The position numbers and the translations under genes are program-made. Below, piece by piece: positions 41,906 to 51,134 of a stretch of DNA of 64,000 nucleotides. Location: assembly GCA_038405435.1 (NCBI GenBank), contig JBBYHZ010000004.1; one strand, written 5' to 3'. This DNA comes from Dryocola clanedunensis_A (GTDB lineage Bacteria > Pseudomonadota > Gammaproteobacteria > Enterobacterales > Enterobacteriaceae). Positions within the stretch are counted from its first letter, which is position 1. Each line of letters starts with the position of its first letter. Below the pieces are notes generated by a model, which worked only from the letters and a program-made list of their open reading frames with translations, was not told the origin of the DNA and ran no database searches.

Positions 41906-43228
41906 ATGTCGACCTTCAACACGGTAATTAACTGGAACGAATGCGATAAGGCCGGGCAGCAGGCGCTGCTGACCCGCCCGGCGATTTCGGCCTCTGAAAG
42001 CATCACGCGCACGGTGGCTGACATTCTCGATAATGTCAAAAGCAACGGTGACCAGGCGCTGCGCGAATACAGCGCGAAGTTTGATAAAACTGAAGTCCAG
42101 CAGCTGAAGGTAACGGCTCAGGAAATCGCCGCCGCCGTGGCGCGCCTCGGGCCAGAAATTAAAGAAGCGATGGCGGTTGCCGTCGCCAACATCGAAAAAT
42201 TTCACGTTGCCCAGCAGCTCGCCCCCGTCGACATTGAAACCATGCCCGGCGTGCGCTGCCAGCAGGTGACCCGTCCGGTTGCCTCCGTTGGTCTGTATAT
42301 CCCCGGCGGTTCCGCACCGCTGTTTTCTACCGTGTTGATGCTCGCGACTCCTGCCCGTATTGCAGGCTGCAAAAAAGTCGTGCTTTGCTCTCCACCGCCG
42401 ATTGCCGATGAAATCCTTTATGCCGCGCAGCTTTGCGGCGTGCAGGAAGTGTTCCAGGTTGGCGGCGCGCAGGCCATTGCCGCCTTGGCGCTTGGCACTG
42501 AAAGCATCCCGAAAGTAGATAAGATCTTCGGGCCGGGCAATGCCTTCGTGACCGAGGCCAAACGCCAGGTGAGCCAGCGTCTGGACGGAGCCGCGATCGA
42601 CATGCCAGCGGGCCCATCTGAGGTGCTGGTGATTGCCGACGGCGGCGCAACGCCAGATTTCGTGGCCTCTGACCTGCTTTCCCAGGCGGAACACGGACCG
42701 GATTCCCAGGTCATTCTGCTTACGCCGGATGCCGCCATGGCGCAGGCCGTCGCCGAAGCTGTAGAACGTCAGCTCGCCGCCCTGCCTCGTGCGGAAACGG
42801 CCCGTAAAGCGCTGGAAAGCAGCCGCCTGATTGTTGCCAGCTCGCTGGAACAGTGTATTGAGATCTCTAACCAGTACGGTCCTGAGCACCTGATTATTCA
42901 GACCCGCAACGCCCGAGACCTGGTTGAGAGCATCACCAGCGCCGGTTCCGTGTTCCTGGGCGACTGGTCGCCGGAATCTGCCGGAGACTATGCTTCAGGG
43001 ACCAACCACGTCTTGCCGACCTACGGCTATACCGACACCTGTTCCAGCCTGGGCCTGGCGGATTTCCAGAAGCGCATGACCGTGCAGGAGCTGACGCCCC
43101 AGGGTTTTGCAAGCCTGGCGAAAACGATTGAAACCCTGGCCGCCGCCGAGCTGCTGGACGCCCACAAAAACGCCGTGACCCTGCGCGTTGCCGCACTGAA
43201 CCGTAATAAAAACGAGGAGATGCAATGA
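41906..43228 (+). CDS. hisD: Histidinol dehydrogenase HisD
   Basis: A 440-residue zinc enzyme that oxidises L-histidinol to L-histidine in two NAD-dependent steps, the last steps of the pathway. GPGNAFVTEAKRQV, DMPAGPSEVLVIAD and the metal/catalytic His segments AEHGPDSQV and YGPEHL are present. Its stop overlaps the hisC start by four bases (ATGA). Confidence 0.98.
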   Translation: MSTFNTVINWNECDKAGQQALLTRPAISASESITRTVADILDNVKSNGDQALREYSAKFDKTEVQQLKVTAQEIAAAVARLGPEIKEAMAVAVANIEKFHVAQQLAPVDIETMPGVRCQQVTRPVASVGLYIPGGSAPLFSTVLMLATPARIAGCKKVVLCSPPPIADEILYAAQLCGVQEVFQVGGAQAIAALALGTESIPKVDKIFGPGNAFVTEAKRQVSQRLDGAAIDMPAGPSEVLVIADGGATPDFVASDLLSQAEHGPDSQVILLTPDAAMAQAVAEAVERQLAALPRAETARKALESSRLIVASSLEQCIEISNQYGPEHLIIQTRNARDLVESITSAGSVFLGDWSPESAGDYASGTNHVLPTYGYTDTCSSLGLADFQKRMTVQELTPQGFASLAKTIETLAAAELLDAHKNAVTLRVAALNRNKNEEMQ

Positions 43229-44307
43229 GCATTGAAGAGTTAGCCCGCGAGAACGTTCGCGCCCTGACCCCTTACCAGTCGGCCCGCCGCCTGGGCGGCA
43301 ACGGCGACGTCTGGCTGAACGCCAACGAATACCCGACGGCGGTTGAATTCGAACTGACCCAGCAAACGCTGAACCGTTACCCGGAGTGCCAGCCAAAACT
43401 GGTGATTGAGCGCTATGCCGAATACGCGGGCGTGAAACCGGAGCAGGTCCTGGTCAGCCGTGGCGCAGACGAAGGCATCGAACTGCTGATCCGCGCCTTC
43501 TGCGAACCGGGTAAAGATGCCGTGCTGTATTGCCCGCCAACCTACGGCATGTACAGCGTCAGCTCCGAAGCGTTCAACGTTGAATGCCGCACGGTGCCGA
43601 CGCTCGAAAACTGGCAGCTGGATTTACCCGGCATTGCGGAAAATATCGAAGGCGTCAAAGTCATTTACGTTTGCAGCCCGAATAACCCAACCGGGCAGCT
43701 CATCAACCCGCAGGACTTCCGTGTACTACTGGAGATGGCGCGTGGCAAGGCGCTGGTCGTTGCCGACGAAGCCTATATTGAGTTTTGCCCGCAGGCGACG
43801 CTGACGGGCTGGCTGGAAGAATATCCGCATTTAGTCGTGCTGCGCACGCTCTCGAAAGCGTTCGCGCTTGCTGGTCTGCGCTGCGGCTTTACCCTTGCCA
43901 ATGAAGAAGTCATCAATCTGCTGATGAAAGTTATCGCGCCTTATCCCTTGTCCACACCGGTTGCGGACATAGCCGCTCAGGCGTTAAGCCCTCAGGGGAT
44001 CAACGCAATGCGCGAGCGCGTGGCGGAAGTGCTGCTCAACCGTCAGTATCTGATTGCCGGACTGCGAGAAACCGCCTGCGTTGAGCAAGTTTTCGACTCA
44101 GAGACCAATTACGTGCTGGCGAGAATAACCGCCTCCAGCGCGGTATTTAAATCTTTGTGGGATCGGGGCATTATCTTACGCGACCAGAATAAACAACCCT
44201 CGTTAAGCGGCTGCCTGCGGATCACCGTTGGCACCCGTACCGAGTGCGAGCGCGCCCTCACCGCGCTGCGCCAACAACCCGGCCTGACGGCCACGGAGGC
44301 TGTGTGA
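43225..44307 (+). CDS. hisC: Histidinol-phosphate aminotransferase HisC
   Basis: A 360-residue PLP enzyme that transaminates imidazole acetol phosphate. The PLP-binding Lys is in RTLSKAFALAGLRCG (about 214). SPNNPTGQ and VVADEAYIEF are the family motifs. Its stop overlaps the hisB GTG start. Confidence 0.98.
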   Translation: MSIEELARENVRALTPYQSARRLGGNGDVWLNANEYPTAVEFELTQQTLNRYPECQPKLVIERYAEYAGVKPEQVLVSRGADEGIELLIRAFCEPGKDAVLYCPPTYGMYSVSSEAFNVECRTVPTLENWQLDLPGIAENIEGVKVIYVCSPNNPTGQLINPQDFRVLLEMARGKALVVADEAYIEFCPQATLTGWLEEYPHLVVLRTLSKAFALAGLRCGFTLANEEVINLLMKVIAPYPLSTPVADIAAQALSPQGINAMRERVAEVLLNRQYLIAGLRETACVEQVFDSETNYVLARITASSAVFKSLWDRGIILRDQNKQPSLSGCLRITVGTRTECERALTALRQQPGLTATEAV

Positions 44308-45371
44308 GCCAGAAAATTTTATTTATCGACCGCGACGGCACCTTAATTTCCGAACCACCTTCTGATTTCCAGGTGGATCGCATGGACAAACTGGCCTTTG
44401 AGCCTGCCGTGATCCCGGCCCTGCTGCAATTGCAAAAGGCTGGCTACAGGCTGGTGATGATCACTAATCAGGACGGTCTGGGCACGGCAAGTTTCCCGCA
44501 GGCCGATTTTGACGGCCCGCATAACCTGATGATGCAGGTGTTCACCTCGCAGGGCGTGACGTTTGACGACGTGCTGATCTGCCCGCATCTGCCTGCGGAT
44601 GAGTGCGACTGCCGCAAGCCGAAAATTGCCATGGTGAAGGGTTATCTGGAAGAAGGCGTGCTGGATAAACCGAACAGCTACGTGATTGGCGATCGCGCCA
44701 CGGACATTGAGCTGGCGGAGAATATGGGCATTCAGGGGCTGCGTTATAACGCTGAGACGCTGAACTGGCCAATGATTAGCGAACGACTGACCAAACGCGA
44801 CCGCTACGCGCACGTCGAACGCGCCACCAAAGAAACGCAGATTGACGTGCAGGTCTGGCTGGATCGTGAAGGCGGCAGCAAGATTAACACTGGCGTCGGC
44901 TTCTTCGACCATATGCTTGATCAGATCTCCACGCACGGCGGCTTCCGTATGGAGATCAGCGTTAAAGGCGATCTGTATATTGACGATCACCACACCGTGG
45001 AAGATACCGGCCTGGCGCTGGGAGAGGCGCTGAAAATCGCGCTTGGCGATAAGCGCGGCATTACCCGCTTTGGCTTCACCCTGCCGATGGACGAATGCCT
45101 GGCGCGCTGCGCGCTGGATATCTCCGGCCGTCCGCACCTGGAGTACAAAGCCGAGTACAACTTCCAGCGCGTGGGCGACCTGAGCACCGAGATGGTCGAA
45201 CACTTCTTCCGCTCGCTCTCTTACACCATGGGCGTCACGCTGCACCTGAAGACCAAGGGCAAAAACGACCACCACCGCGTCGAAAGCCTGTTCAAAGTCT
45301 TTGGCCGCACGCTGCGCCAGGCCATTCGCGTTGAGGGCGATACGCTGCCCTCCTCGAAAGGAGTGCTGTGA
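44304..45371 (+). CDS. hisB: Bifunctional HisB: imidazoleglycerol-phosphate dehydratase / histidinol-phosphatase
   Basis: A 355-residue fusion as in enterobacteria: an N-terminal HAD phosphatase (FIDRDGTLI at 6-14, zinc-binding CPHLPADECDCRKPK near 95) and a C-terminal IGP dehydratase with its Mn-binding His clusters (FDHMLDQISTHGGF, DDHHTVEDTG). The GTG at 44304 is the start: it overlaps the hisC stop and gives the conserved SQKILFIDRDG; the frame is open upstream inside hisC. Confidence 0.98.
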   Translation: MSQKILFIDRDGTLISEPPSDFQVDRMDKLAFEPAVIPALLQLQKAGYRLVMITNQDGLGTASFPQADFDGPHNLMMQVFTSQGVTFDDVLICPHLPADECDCRKPKIAMVKGYLEEGVLDKPNSYVIGDRATDIELAENMGIQGLRYNAETLNWPMISERLTKRDRYAHVERATKETQIDVQVWLDREGGSKINTGVGFFDHMLDQISTHGGFRMEISVKGDLYIDDHHTVEDTGLALGEALKIALGDKRGITRFGFTLPMDECLARCALDISGRPHLEYKAEYNFQRVGDLSTEMVEHFFRSLSYTMGVTLHLKTKGKNDHHRVESLFKVFGRTLRQAIRVEGDTLPSSKGVL

Positions 45372-45961
45372 TGAACGTGGTGATCCTTGATACAGGCTGC
45401 GCAAACCTGCTGTCGGTAAAATCATCCATTAAGCGCCTTGGCTACGATCCCGTCGTCAGCCGCGATGCGGATGTTGTGCTGCGTGCCGACAAATTGTTTT
45501 TGCCGGGCGTGGGCACGGCACAGGCAGCGATGGACCAGATCCGCGAGCGTGATTTAATCGAGCTGATTCAGGCCTGTACACAGCCGGTGCTGGGCATCTG
45601 CCTCGGCATGCAGATTCTGGGCAGCCACAGCGACGAAAACCAGGGCGTAAAAACCCTGGGCATCATCGATGAACCGGTGCTGAAAATGACCGACCACGGC
45701 CTGCCGCTGCCGCACATGGGCTGGAACCGCGTCTACCCGAAAGCGGGCGACCGCCTGTTCCGCGACATTGAAGACGGGTCATATTTTTATTTTGTTCACA
45801 GCTATGCGATGCCGGTTTGCTCAAGCACTATCGCACAGGCCAGCTACGGCGAACCGTTCACCGCGGCGGTACAGAAAGACAATTTCTACGGCGTGCAGTT
45901 CCACCCGGAACGCTCGGGCGCGGCCGGTGCGAAATTGCTCAAGAACTTCCTGGAGATGTAA
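45371..45961 (+). CDS. hisH: Imidazole glycerol phosphate synthase subunit HisH
   Basis: A 196-residue class I glutamine amidotransferase that supplies ammonia to HisF. The catalytic Cys is in LGICLGMQ (about 77) and the His/Glu pair in FHPERSG (about 178-180). The ATG at 45371 overlaps the hisB stop by one base; a GTG one codon earlier is less likely. Confidence 0.97.
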   Translation: MNVVILDTGCANLLSVKSSIKRLGYDPVVSRDADVVLRADKLFLPGVGTAQAAMDQIRERDLIELIQACTQPVLGICLGMQILGSHSDENQGVKTLGIIDEPVLKMTDHGLPLPHMGWNRVYPKAGDRLFRDIEDGSYFYFVHSYAMPVCSSTIAQASYGEPFTAAVQKDNFYGVQFHPERSGAAGAKLLKNFLEM

Positions 45962-45966
45962 GCACG

Positions 45967-46704
45967 ATGATTATTCCCGCTCTCGATTTAATTGACGGCA
46001 AAGTGGTGCGTCTCCATCAGGGGGATTACGGCCAGCAGCGCGACTACGGCAGCGATCCGCTCCCTCGTTTACAGGACTATCAGGCCCAGGGTGCCGAAGT
46101 GCTGCACCTTGTAGATTTAACCGGTGCCAAAGATCCGGCTAAGCGCCAGATCCCATTAATCAAAACGCTGGTTGCCGGAGTGACAATCCCCGTGCAGGTT
46201 GGCGGCGGTGTACGTACCGAAGAAGATGTTGCTGCGTTATTAGAAGCTGGCGTTGCGCGTGTAGTTGTTGGCTCAACGGCGGTGAAATCCCCCGAAATCG
46301 TCAAAGGCTGGTTTGAACGCTTCGGCGCAGACGCGCTGGTGCTGGCTTTAGATGTCCGTATCGACGAGCAAGGCAATAAGCAGGTGGCGGTAAGCGGATG
46401 GCAGGAAAACTCCGGCGTGTCGCTGGAAGAGCTGGTGGAAACTTATCTGCCGGTCGGCCTGAAACACGTGCTGTGCACGGATATTTCCCGCGACGGCACG
46501 CTGGCTGGCTCTAACGTCTCATTATATGAAGAAGTTTGTGCGCGTTATCCACAGGTGGCGTTTCAGTCATCCGGCGGCATTGGCGATATTAATGACGTAG
46601 CCGCACTGCGCGGAACCGGCGTGCGCGGCGTGATTGTCGGGCGGGCTTTGCTGGAAGGTAAATTCAACGTAGCGGAGGCGATTTCATGCTGGCAAAACGG
46701 ATAA
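45967..46704 (+). CDS. hisA: ProFAR isomerase HisA
   Basis: A 245-residue TIM-barrel isomerase for ProFAR to PRFAR. The N-terminal IIPALDLIDGKVVRL carries the catalytic Asp, and the phosphate-binding loops (VQVGGGVRTEED, SSGGIGDINDV) are in the two barrel halves. The ATG at 45967 follows hisH by five bases. It overlaps hisF by 19 bases. Confidence 0.97.
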   Translation: MIIPALDLIDGKVVRLHQGDYGQQRDYGSDPLPRLQDYQAQGAEVLHLVDLTGAKDPAKRQIPLIKTLVAGVTIPVQVGGGVRTEEDVAALLEAGVARVVVGSTAVKSPEIVKGWFERFGADALVLALDVRIDEQGNKQVAVSGWQENSGVSLEELVETYLPVGLKHVLCTDISRDGTLAGSNVSLYEEVCARYPQVAFQSSGGIGDINDVAALRGTGVRGVIVGRALLEGKFNVAEAISCWQNG

Positions 46705-47462
46705 TCCCCTGCCTGGACGTGCGTGACGGCCAGGTCGTAAAAGGCGTGCAGTTTCGCAATCACGAAATCATCGGCGACATCGTGCCGCTGGCAAGCCGCT
46801 ACGCGCAGGAAGGTGCAGACGAATTAGTCTTCTACGATATCACTGCATCCAGCGACGGCCGCGTAGTCGACAAGAGCTGGGTATCCCGAGTGGCGGAAGT
46901 AATCGATATTCCTTTCTGCGTGGCGGGCGGTATCAAATCGGTGGACGATGCGGCAAAAATCCTGTCGTTTGGCGCGGACAAAATCTCAATCAACTCCCCT
47001 GCCCTGGCAGACCCTGAGCTGATCACCCGCCTGGCCGACCGCTTTGGCGTGCAGTGTATTGTAGTAGGCATTGATACCTGGTTTGACAGCGAGACCGGCA
47101 AGTATCACGTTAACCAGTATACTGGCGACGAAAGCCGTACGCGTGTGACGCAGTGGGAAACTCTGGACTGGGTGCAGGAAGTCCAGAAGCGCGGCGCCGG
47201 GGAAATCGTGCTGAATATGATGAACCAGGACGGCGTGCGGAACGGTTACGACCTCGAACAGCTGCGTAGAGTACGTGAAGTATGCCATGTGCCGCTTATC
47301 GCATCCGGTGGCGCGGGAACAATGGAGCATTTCCACCAGGCATTCCGCGACGCGGACGTTGACGGTGCGCTGGCAGCTTCCGTGTTCCATAAACAGATTA
47401 TCAATATTGCTGAACTGAAGGCCTACCTGGTTCAGCAGGGAGTGGAGATTCGAGTGTGTTAA
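46686..47462 (+). CDS. hisF: Imidazole glycerol phosphate synthase subunit HisF
   Basis: A 258-residue TIM-barrel cyclase that uses ammonia from HisH to form imidazole glycerol phosphate and AICAR. CLDVRDGQVVKGVQF holds the catalytic Asp11 and Asp130 lies near GIDTWFDSETGKY; the phosphate sites VAGGIKSVDDA and ASGGAGTMEHF are present. It overlaps hisI by seven bases. Confidence 0.98.
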   Translation: MLAKRIIPCLDVRDGQVVKGVQFRNHEIIGDIVPLASRYAQEGADELVFYDITASSDGRVVDKSWVSRVAEVIDIPFCVAGGIKSVDDAAKILSFGADKISINSPALADPELITRLADRFGVQCIVVGIDTWFDSETGKYHVNQYTGDESRTRVTQWETLDWVQEVQKRGAGEIVLNMMNQDGVRNGYDLEQLRRVREVCHVPLIASGGAGTMEHFHQAFRDADVDGALAASVFHKQIINIAELKAYLVQQGVEIRVC

Positions 47463-48067
47463 CAGAACAACAGCGTAACCAGCTGGACTGGGAAAAAACG
47501 GATAACCTGATGCCGGTCATCGTCCAGCACGCCGTATCCGGCGAAGTTTTAATGCTGGGCTATATGAACCAGGACGCGCTGGCGCAGACGGAACAGAGCG
47601 GCAAAGTCACCTTCTTTTCGCGCACTAAGCAGCGCCTGTGGACAAAAGGCGAGACCTCCGGCAACTTCCTGAACGTTGTCAGCATCACGCCCGACTGTGA
47701 TAACGATACGTTGCTGGTGCTCGCAAACCCGATCGGCCCGACGTGCCATCTGGGCACATCCAGCTGCTTCGCTCCCGCTAAGCATGACTGGCATTTCCTG
47801 TATGAACTGGAACAGCTTCTGGCCTCGCGTAAAACCGCCGATCCGGAAAGCTCATACACGGCAAAATTGTACGCCAGCGGCACCAAGCGTATCGCCCAGA
47901 AAGTGGGTGAAGAAGGCGTTGAAACCGCACTGGCTGCAACAGTGAATGACAGGTTTGAACTGAAGAATGAAGCGTCTGACCTGGTCTATCACCTGCTGGT
48001 ACTGCTGCAGGATCAGGATCTGGATTTAAGCGCGGTGATTGAGAATTTGAAGCAGCGGCATAAATAG
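47456..48067 (+). CDS. hisI: Bifunctional HisI (HisIE): PR-AMP cyclohydrolase / PR-ATP pyrophosphatase
   Basis: A 203-residue fusion. The N-terminal cyclohydrolase has zinc ligands in TPDCDNDTLL and PTCHLGTSSCF, and the C-terminal pyrophosphohydrolase helix bundle holds EEGVETALAA and NEASDLVYHLLVLL. It catalyses steps 2 and 3 of the pathway. It starts with GTG at 47456, overlapping hisF, and is the last gene of the operon. Confidence 0.97.
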   Translation: MLTEQQRNQLDWEKTDNLMPVIVQHAVSGEVLMLGYMNQDALAQTEQSGKVTFFSRTKQRLWTKGETSGNFLNVVSITPDCDNDTLLVLANPIGPTCHLGTSSCFAPAKHDWHFLYELEQLLASRKTADPESSYTAKLYASGTKRIAQKVGEEGVETALAATVNDRFELKNEASDLVYHLLVLLQDQDLDLSAVIENLKQRHK

Positions 48068-48082
48068 CTGTTTGATAGATGC

Positions 48083-48110
48083 AAAAAAGGCCGCTGATGC
48101 GGCCTTTTTT
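48083..48110. terminator. Bidirectional terminator between hisI and wzzB
   Basis: AAAAAAGGCCGC/GCGGCCTTTTTT hairpin with a four-base loop, serving the convergent his and wzzB units. Confidence 0.93.
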
Positions 48111-48127
48111 CTGTTCTTACAGAATAG

Positions 48128-49114
48128 TTAAACGTTCTGCTTGTAGTTGCGGAGAGCGTTGCGGCCCAGCACAACGCCTGCACCAATCATCCCACCGAGC
48201 AGTGCCGCGAGAATCAGCGTTAAGCTCTTTTTCGGAGCATCACGGCGAATAGGCAAAGTCGGTTTCATGACGTAGCGGTAGGCATGAATGGTTTTAGGGT
48301 CGATTTTCAAAGCCTGAATCTGAATAAGATTTTTTCGGGTTTGATAATAATCGCTGGCGAAAACCAGCGGGCGCGTCGCTTCATTTTTAACCATAGAGGA
48401 GAGCGCTTCCGCACCAAGCAAAACTAACGTGTCCTGTGTCACATCAGATCCCTGCTGCATTTGCGGAGACGTGATGTTCGCCTCTTTGGCAAATTTCAAA
48501 GCCTCTTCAATTTGCTTAATGCGCAGTTCCTTCTGCTCCTGCGCGACTTTTTCCTGAGTCTGCAGCGAGTCAGTAAGGATTGTGGTTTGTAGTTTGACGT
48601 TATCTACCAGGTCAACGGCTAACTCTTCACCGATTTCAACATCAATCTTTTGAATATATTGAGCAAGTTTTGTCTGCGCGTTTTTTGCACTGTCGCCAAC
48701 ATAGGTAACCTGCAACGGCAACGCCTGCCCTTTTACGGAGGAATCAATTGTCAGTTTTTCTGGTTCTTCCTGATTATTGAGAGTCTCAGAAAGAGCAGCA
48801 AAAGACGAGTTAAAGCGCCCAATCACGCGTTGTTGAACATCAGAAATGTTCGGCGCAGCAGCACCATATATCATATTTAATGCGTTGTTGTAGGTTGCAA
48901 TTTGCGCAGCATCTGGCTGCGTAATCACGGCTGTAGAGGTCCATTTCTCTTTAGCTACCAAAAGGTAAACACCTGCAAGGATTATCATCACAACGGTAAC
49001 GGAGATGATAGTCATCTTACCTTTCCACAACTGAATAATAATATCAATTAAATCAATAGATTCAGGTGTACTTCCAATATGATTGCGCATCATATTATTG
49101 TTATCTTGGTTCAT
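48128..49114 (-). CDS. wzzB: O-antigen chain-length regulator WzzB
   Basis: A 328-residue polysaccharide co-polymerase. It has two membrane segments, near residues 37-57 and close to the C-terminus (SLTLILAALLGGMIGAGVVLG), around a large helical periplasmic domain, and the Pro-rich PTLPIRRDAPKKS before the second span. It sets the modal O-antigen length with Wzy. The ATG at 49114 follows AGGG; an upstream in-frame start at 49156 would add a tail not seen in the family. gnd is directly upstream; ugd, normally between, is absent. Confidence 0.94.
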   Translation of the reverse strand: MNQDNNNMMRNHIGSTPESIDLIDIIIQLWKGKMTIISVTVVMIILAGVYLLVAKEKWTSTAVITQPDAAQIATYNNALNMIYGAAAPNISDVQQRVIGRFNSSFAALSETLNNQEEPEKLTIDSSVKGQALPLQVTYVGDSAKNAQTKLAQYIQKIDVEIGEELAVDLVDNVKLQTTILTDSLQTQEKVAQEQKELRIKQIEEALKFAKEANITSPQMQQGSDVTQDTLVLLGAEALSSMVKNEATRPLVFASDYYQTRKNLIQIQALKIDPKTIHAYRYVMKPTLPIRRDAPKKSLTLILAALLGGMIGAGVVLGRNALRNYKQNV

Positions 49115-49332
49115 GGTTACCCTAAGAAAAATGTTGCACAGAAAGCGAGGTTTCACGCAGCATTAGTATAATCGGATAATCAGGAAAATGCCTGAGAGGA
49201 ATTGCTTATTTTTTTCAGAATTGACTGAAAAGACAGGAAAAAACAAGGGGATTGAAGGCTAAAAATTGAGCATGAATTTATTAAGACCGGGGGGAAAGCG
49301 ACGAAGTATTAAAGGAAGAATTTACAAAAGGA

Positions 49333-49366
49333 AAAAAACCAATGATATTCATATCACTGGTTTTTT
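49333..49366 (-). terminator. Terminator of gnd
   Basis: Near-perfect stem AACCAGTGATAT/ATATCATTGGTT on the minus strand with a T-run, 27 bases past the gnd stop. Confidence 0.85.
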
Positions 49367-49393
49367 CAATTAATTATAACTTATTGAAAGATT

Positions 49394-50806
49394 TTACTTT
49401 TCCATCCACTCGGTATGGAATACACCTTCTTTATCTGTGCGCTTGTAGGTATGCGCACCAAAGTAGTCACGCTGCGCCTGGATCAGGTTGGCAGGGAGAA
49501 CCGCAGAGCGATAGCTGTCGTAGTAAGAGATAGCAGCGGAGAAGGTTGGCGTAGGGATACCGTTTTGAACCGCATAGGAAACTACGTCACGCAGTGCCTG
49601 CTGGTATTCATCAGCAATTTTCTTGAAGTAAGGTGCCAACAGCAGGTTAGCAATTGCTGGGTTCTCAGCATACGCATCGGTAATTTTCTGCAGGAATTGG
49701 GCACGGATGATGCAACCTGCACGGAAAATTTTAGCGATTTCACCGTAGTTGAGATCCCAGTTATTTTCTTCAGATGCGGCACGAAGCTGTGAGAAACCCT
49801 GAGCATAGGAGACAATTTTACCCAGATAAAGCGCGCGGCGTACCTTCTCACCGAACTCAGCTTTATCGCCTGTGAAAGGCTTAGCCTGTGGTCCGCTCAG
49901 CACTTTAGAAGCGGCAACACGCTGCTCCTTAAGGGAAGAGATATAACGCGCGAACACTGATTCAGTGATCAGTGACAGCGGCTCACCGAGATCCAGTGAG
50001 CTCTGGCTGGTCCACTTACCGGTACCTTTATTCGCTGCTTCATCAAGAATAACGTCAACCAGGTAGTTACCGGCTTCATCTTTCTTGGTGAAAATGTCTT
50101 TCGTGATATCGATAAGGTAGCTGCTCAGTTCACCTTTATTCCACTCGGTAAAGGTAGTTGCCAGCTCTTCGTTAGACAGATTCAGACCGTGCTTCAGCAG
50201 GGAATAGGCTTCCGCGATAAGCTGCATATCACCGTATTCGATGCCATTGTGAACCATCTTCACGTAGTGACCAGCACCATCCGCACCAATATAAGCTACG
50301 CAAGGCGCACCGTCTTCCGCAACTGCGGCGATTTGCTTAAGGATAGGAGCTACCAGCTCATATGCCTCTTTCTGGCCGCCAGGCATAATGGATGGCCCTT
50401 TCAGCGCCCCCTCTTCCCCACCGGAAACGCCTGTACCGATGAAGTTGAAGCCTTCAGCAGACAGTTCACGGTTGCGACGAATGGTATCCAGGAAGAAGGT
50501 GTTACCACCATCGATTAGAATGTCACCTTTATCCAGGTAAGGCTTGAGAGACTCGATGGTTTTATCCGTGGCCTCACCGGCCTTCACCATCAACAGAATA
50601 CGACGAGGCGTTTCCAGGGATTCCACAAACTCTTGCACTGTGTAGTAAGGAACCAGCTTCTTGCCCGGGTTCTCGGCGATAACTTCTTCAGTCTTGTCGC
50701 CAGAGCGGTTGAACACGGAAACGGTATAGCCACGGCTTTCGATGTTGAGCGCCAGGTTGCGCCCCATCACTGCCATACCAACAACGCCGATTTGTTGCTT
50801 GGACAT
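49394..50806 (-). CDS. gnd: 6-phosphogluconate dehydrogenase Gnd
   Basis: A 470-residue enzyme of the oxidative pentose phosphate pathway, making ribulose 5-phosphate, CO2 and NADPH. The NADP site GVVGMAVMGRNLALNI (7-22), the catalytic GADGAGHYVKMVHNGIEYGD (Lys184, His187, Asn188 region) and the C-terminal tail are complete. It sits at the O-antigen border as in other enterobacteria, and such gnd alleles recombine together with the cluster. AGGAG precedes the ATG. Confidence 0.98.
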   Translation of the reverse strand: MSKQQIGVVGMAVMGRNLALNIESRGYTVSVFNRSGDKTEEVIAENPGKKLVPYYTVQEFVESLETPRRILLMVKAGEATDKTIESLKPYLDKGDILIDGGNTFFLDTIRRNRELSAEGFNFIGTGVSGGEEGALKGPSIMPGGQKEAYELVAPILKQIAAVAEDGAPCVAYIGADGAGHYVKMVHNGIEYGDMQLIAEAYSLLKHGLNLSNEELATTFTEWNKGELSSYLIDITKDIFTKKDEAGNYLVDVILDEAANKGTGKWTSQSSLDLGEPLSLITESVFARYISSLKEQRVAASKVLSGPQAKPFTGDKAEFGEKVRRALYLGKIVSYAQGFSQLRAASEENNWDLNYGEIAKIFRAGCIIRAQFLQKITDAYAENPAIANLLLAPYFKKIADEYQQALRDVVSYAVQNGIPTPTFSAAISYYDSYRSAVLPANLIQAQRDYFGAHTYKRTDKEGVFHTEWMEK

Positions 50807-51134
50807 TACATACTCCTGTCTAAAATAGATGTTAAAATTTCAACCCCCACTGTCTGAGTTAAATATTATCCTAAACTAAAATAATTTTATAGCGTAGAAG
50901 AAAATCATCAGATTAAAGAGTATCCATCAAAATGCAATTTTTTGCTCATCAGTGTTATTGAGCCATTTCATCTAACTTTCCGCAGAAAATTTTATGAGCA
51001 TATCGAAAATATCAATTTCTAGTAGAAATAACGTTAATGAACAAAAAATACACAAAGATTAAAAAACGATAAACTGCCAAGGTATGTAGCCATTGAGAGC
51101 GTATTCCCCTGACGATTACAAGCCATCACTGAAA
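50807..51134 (-). promoter_or_regulatory. AT-rich intergenic region before gnd
   Basis: This 328-base gap between the last glycosyltransferase gene and gnd has no credible coding frame on either strand. It should contain the gnd promoter and ribosome site (AGGAG at about 50810-50814). Base composition is AT-rich like the O-antigen genes up to close to gnd, so the cassette boundary probably lies here. No insertion-sequence remnant was recognised. Confidence 0.5.

Noticed and set aside
41723..42889. Minus-strand frame opposite hisD (388 codons)
   Set aside because: Shadow of hisD; His- and Arg-rich low-complexity product without a family.
44343..45425. Minus-strand frame opposite hisB (360 codons)
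   Set aside because: Shadow of hisB; no domain, no ribosome site.
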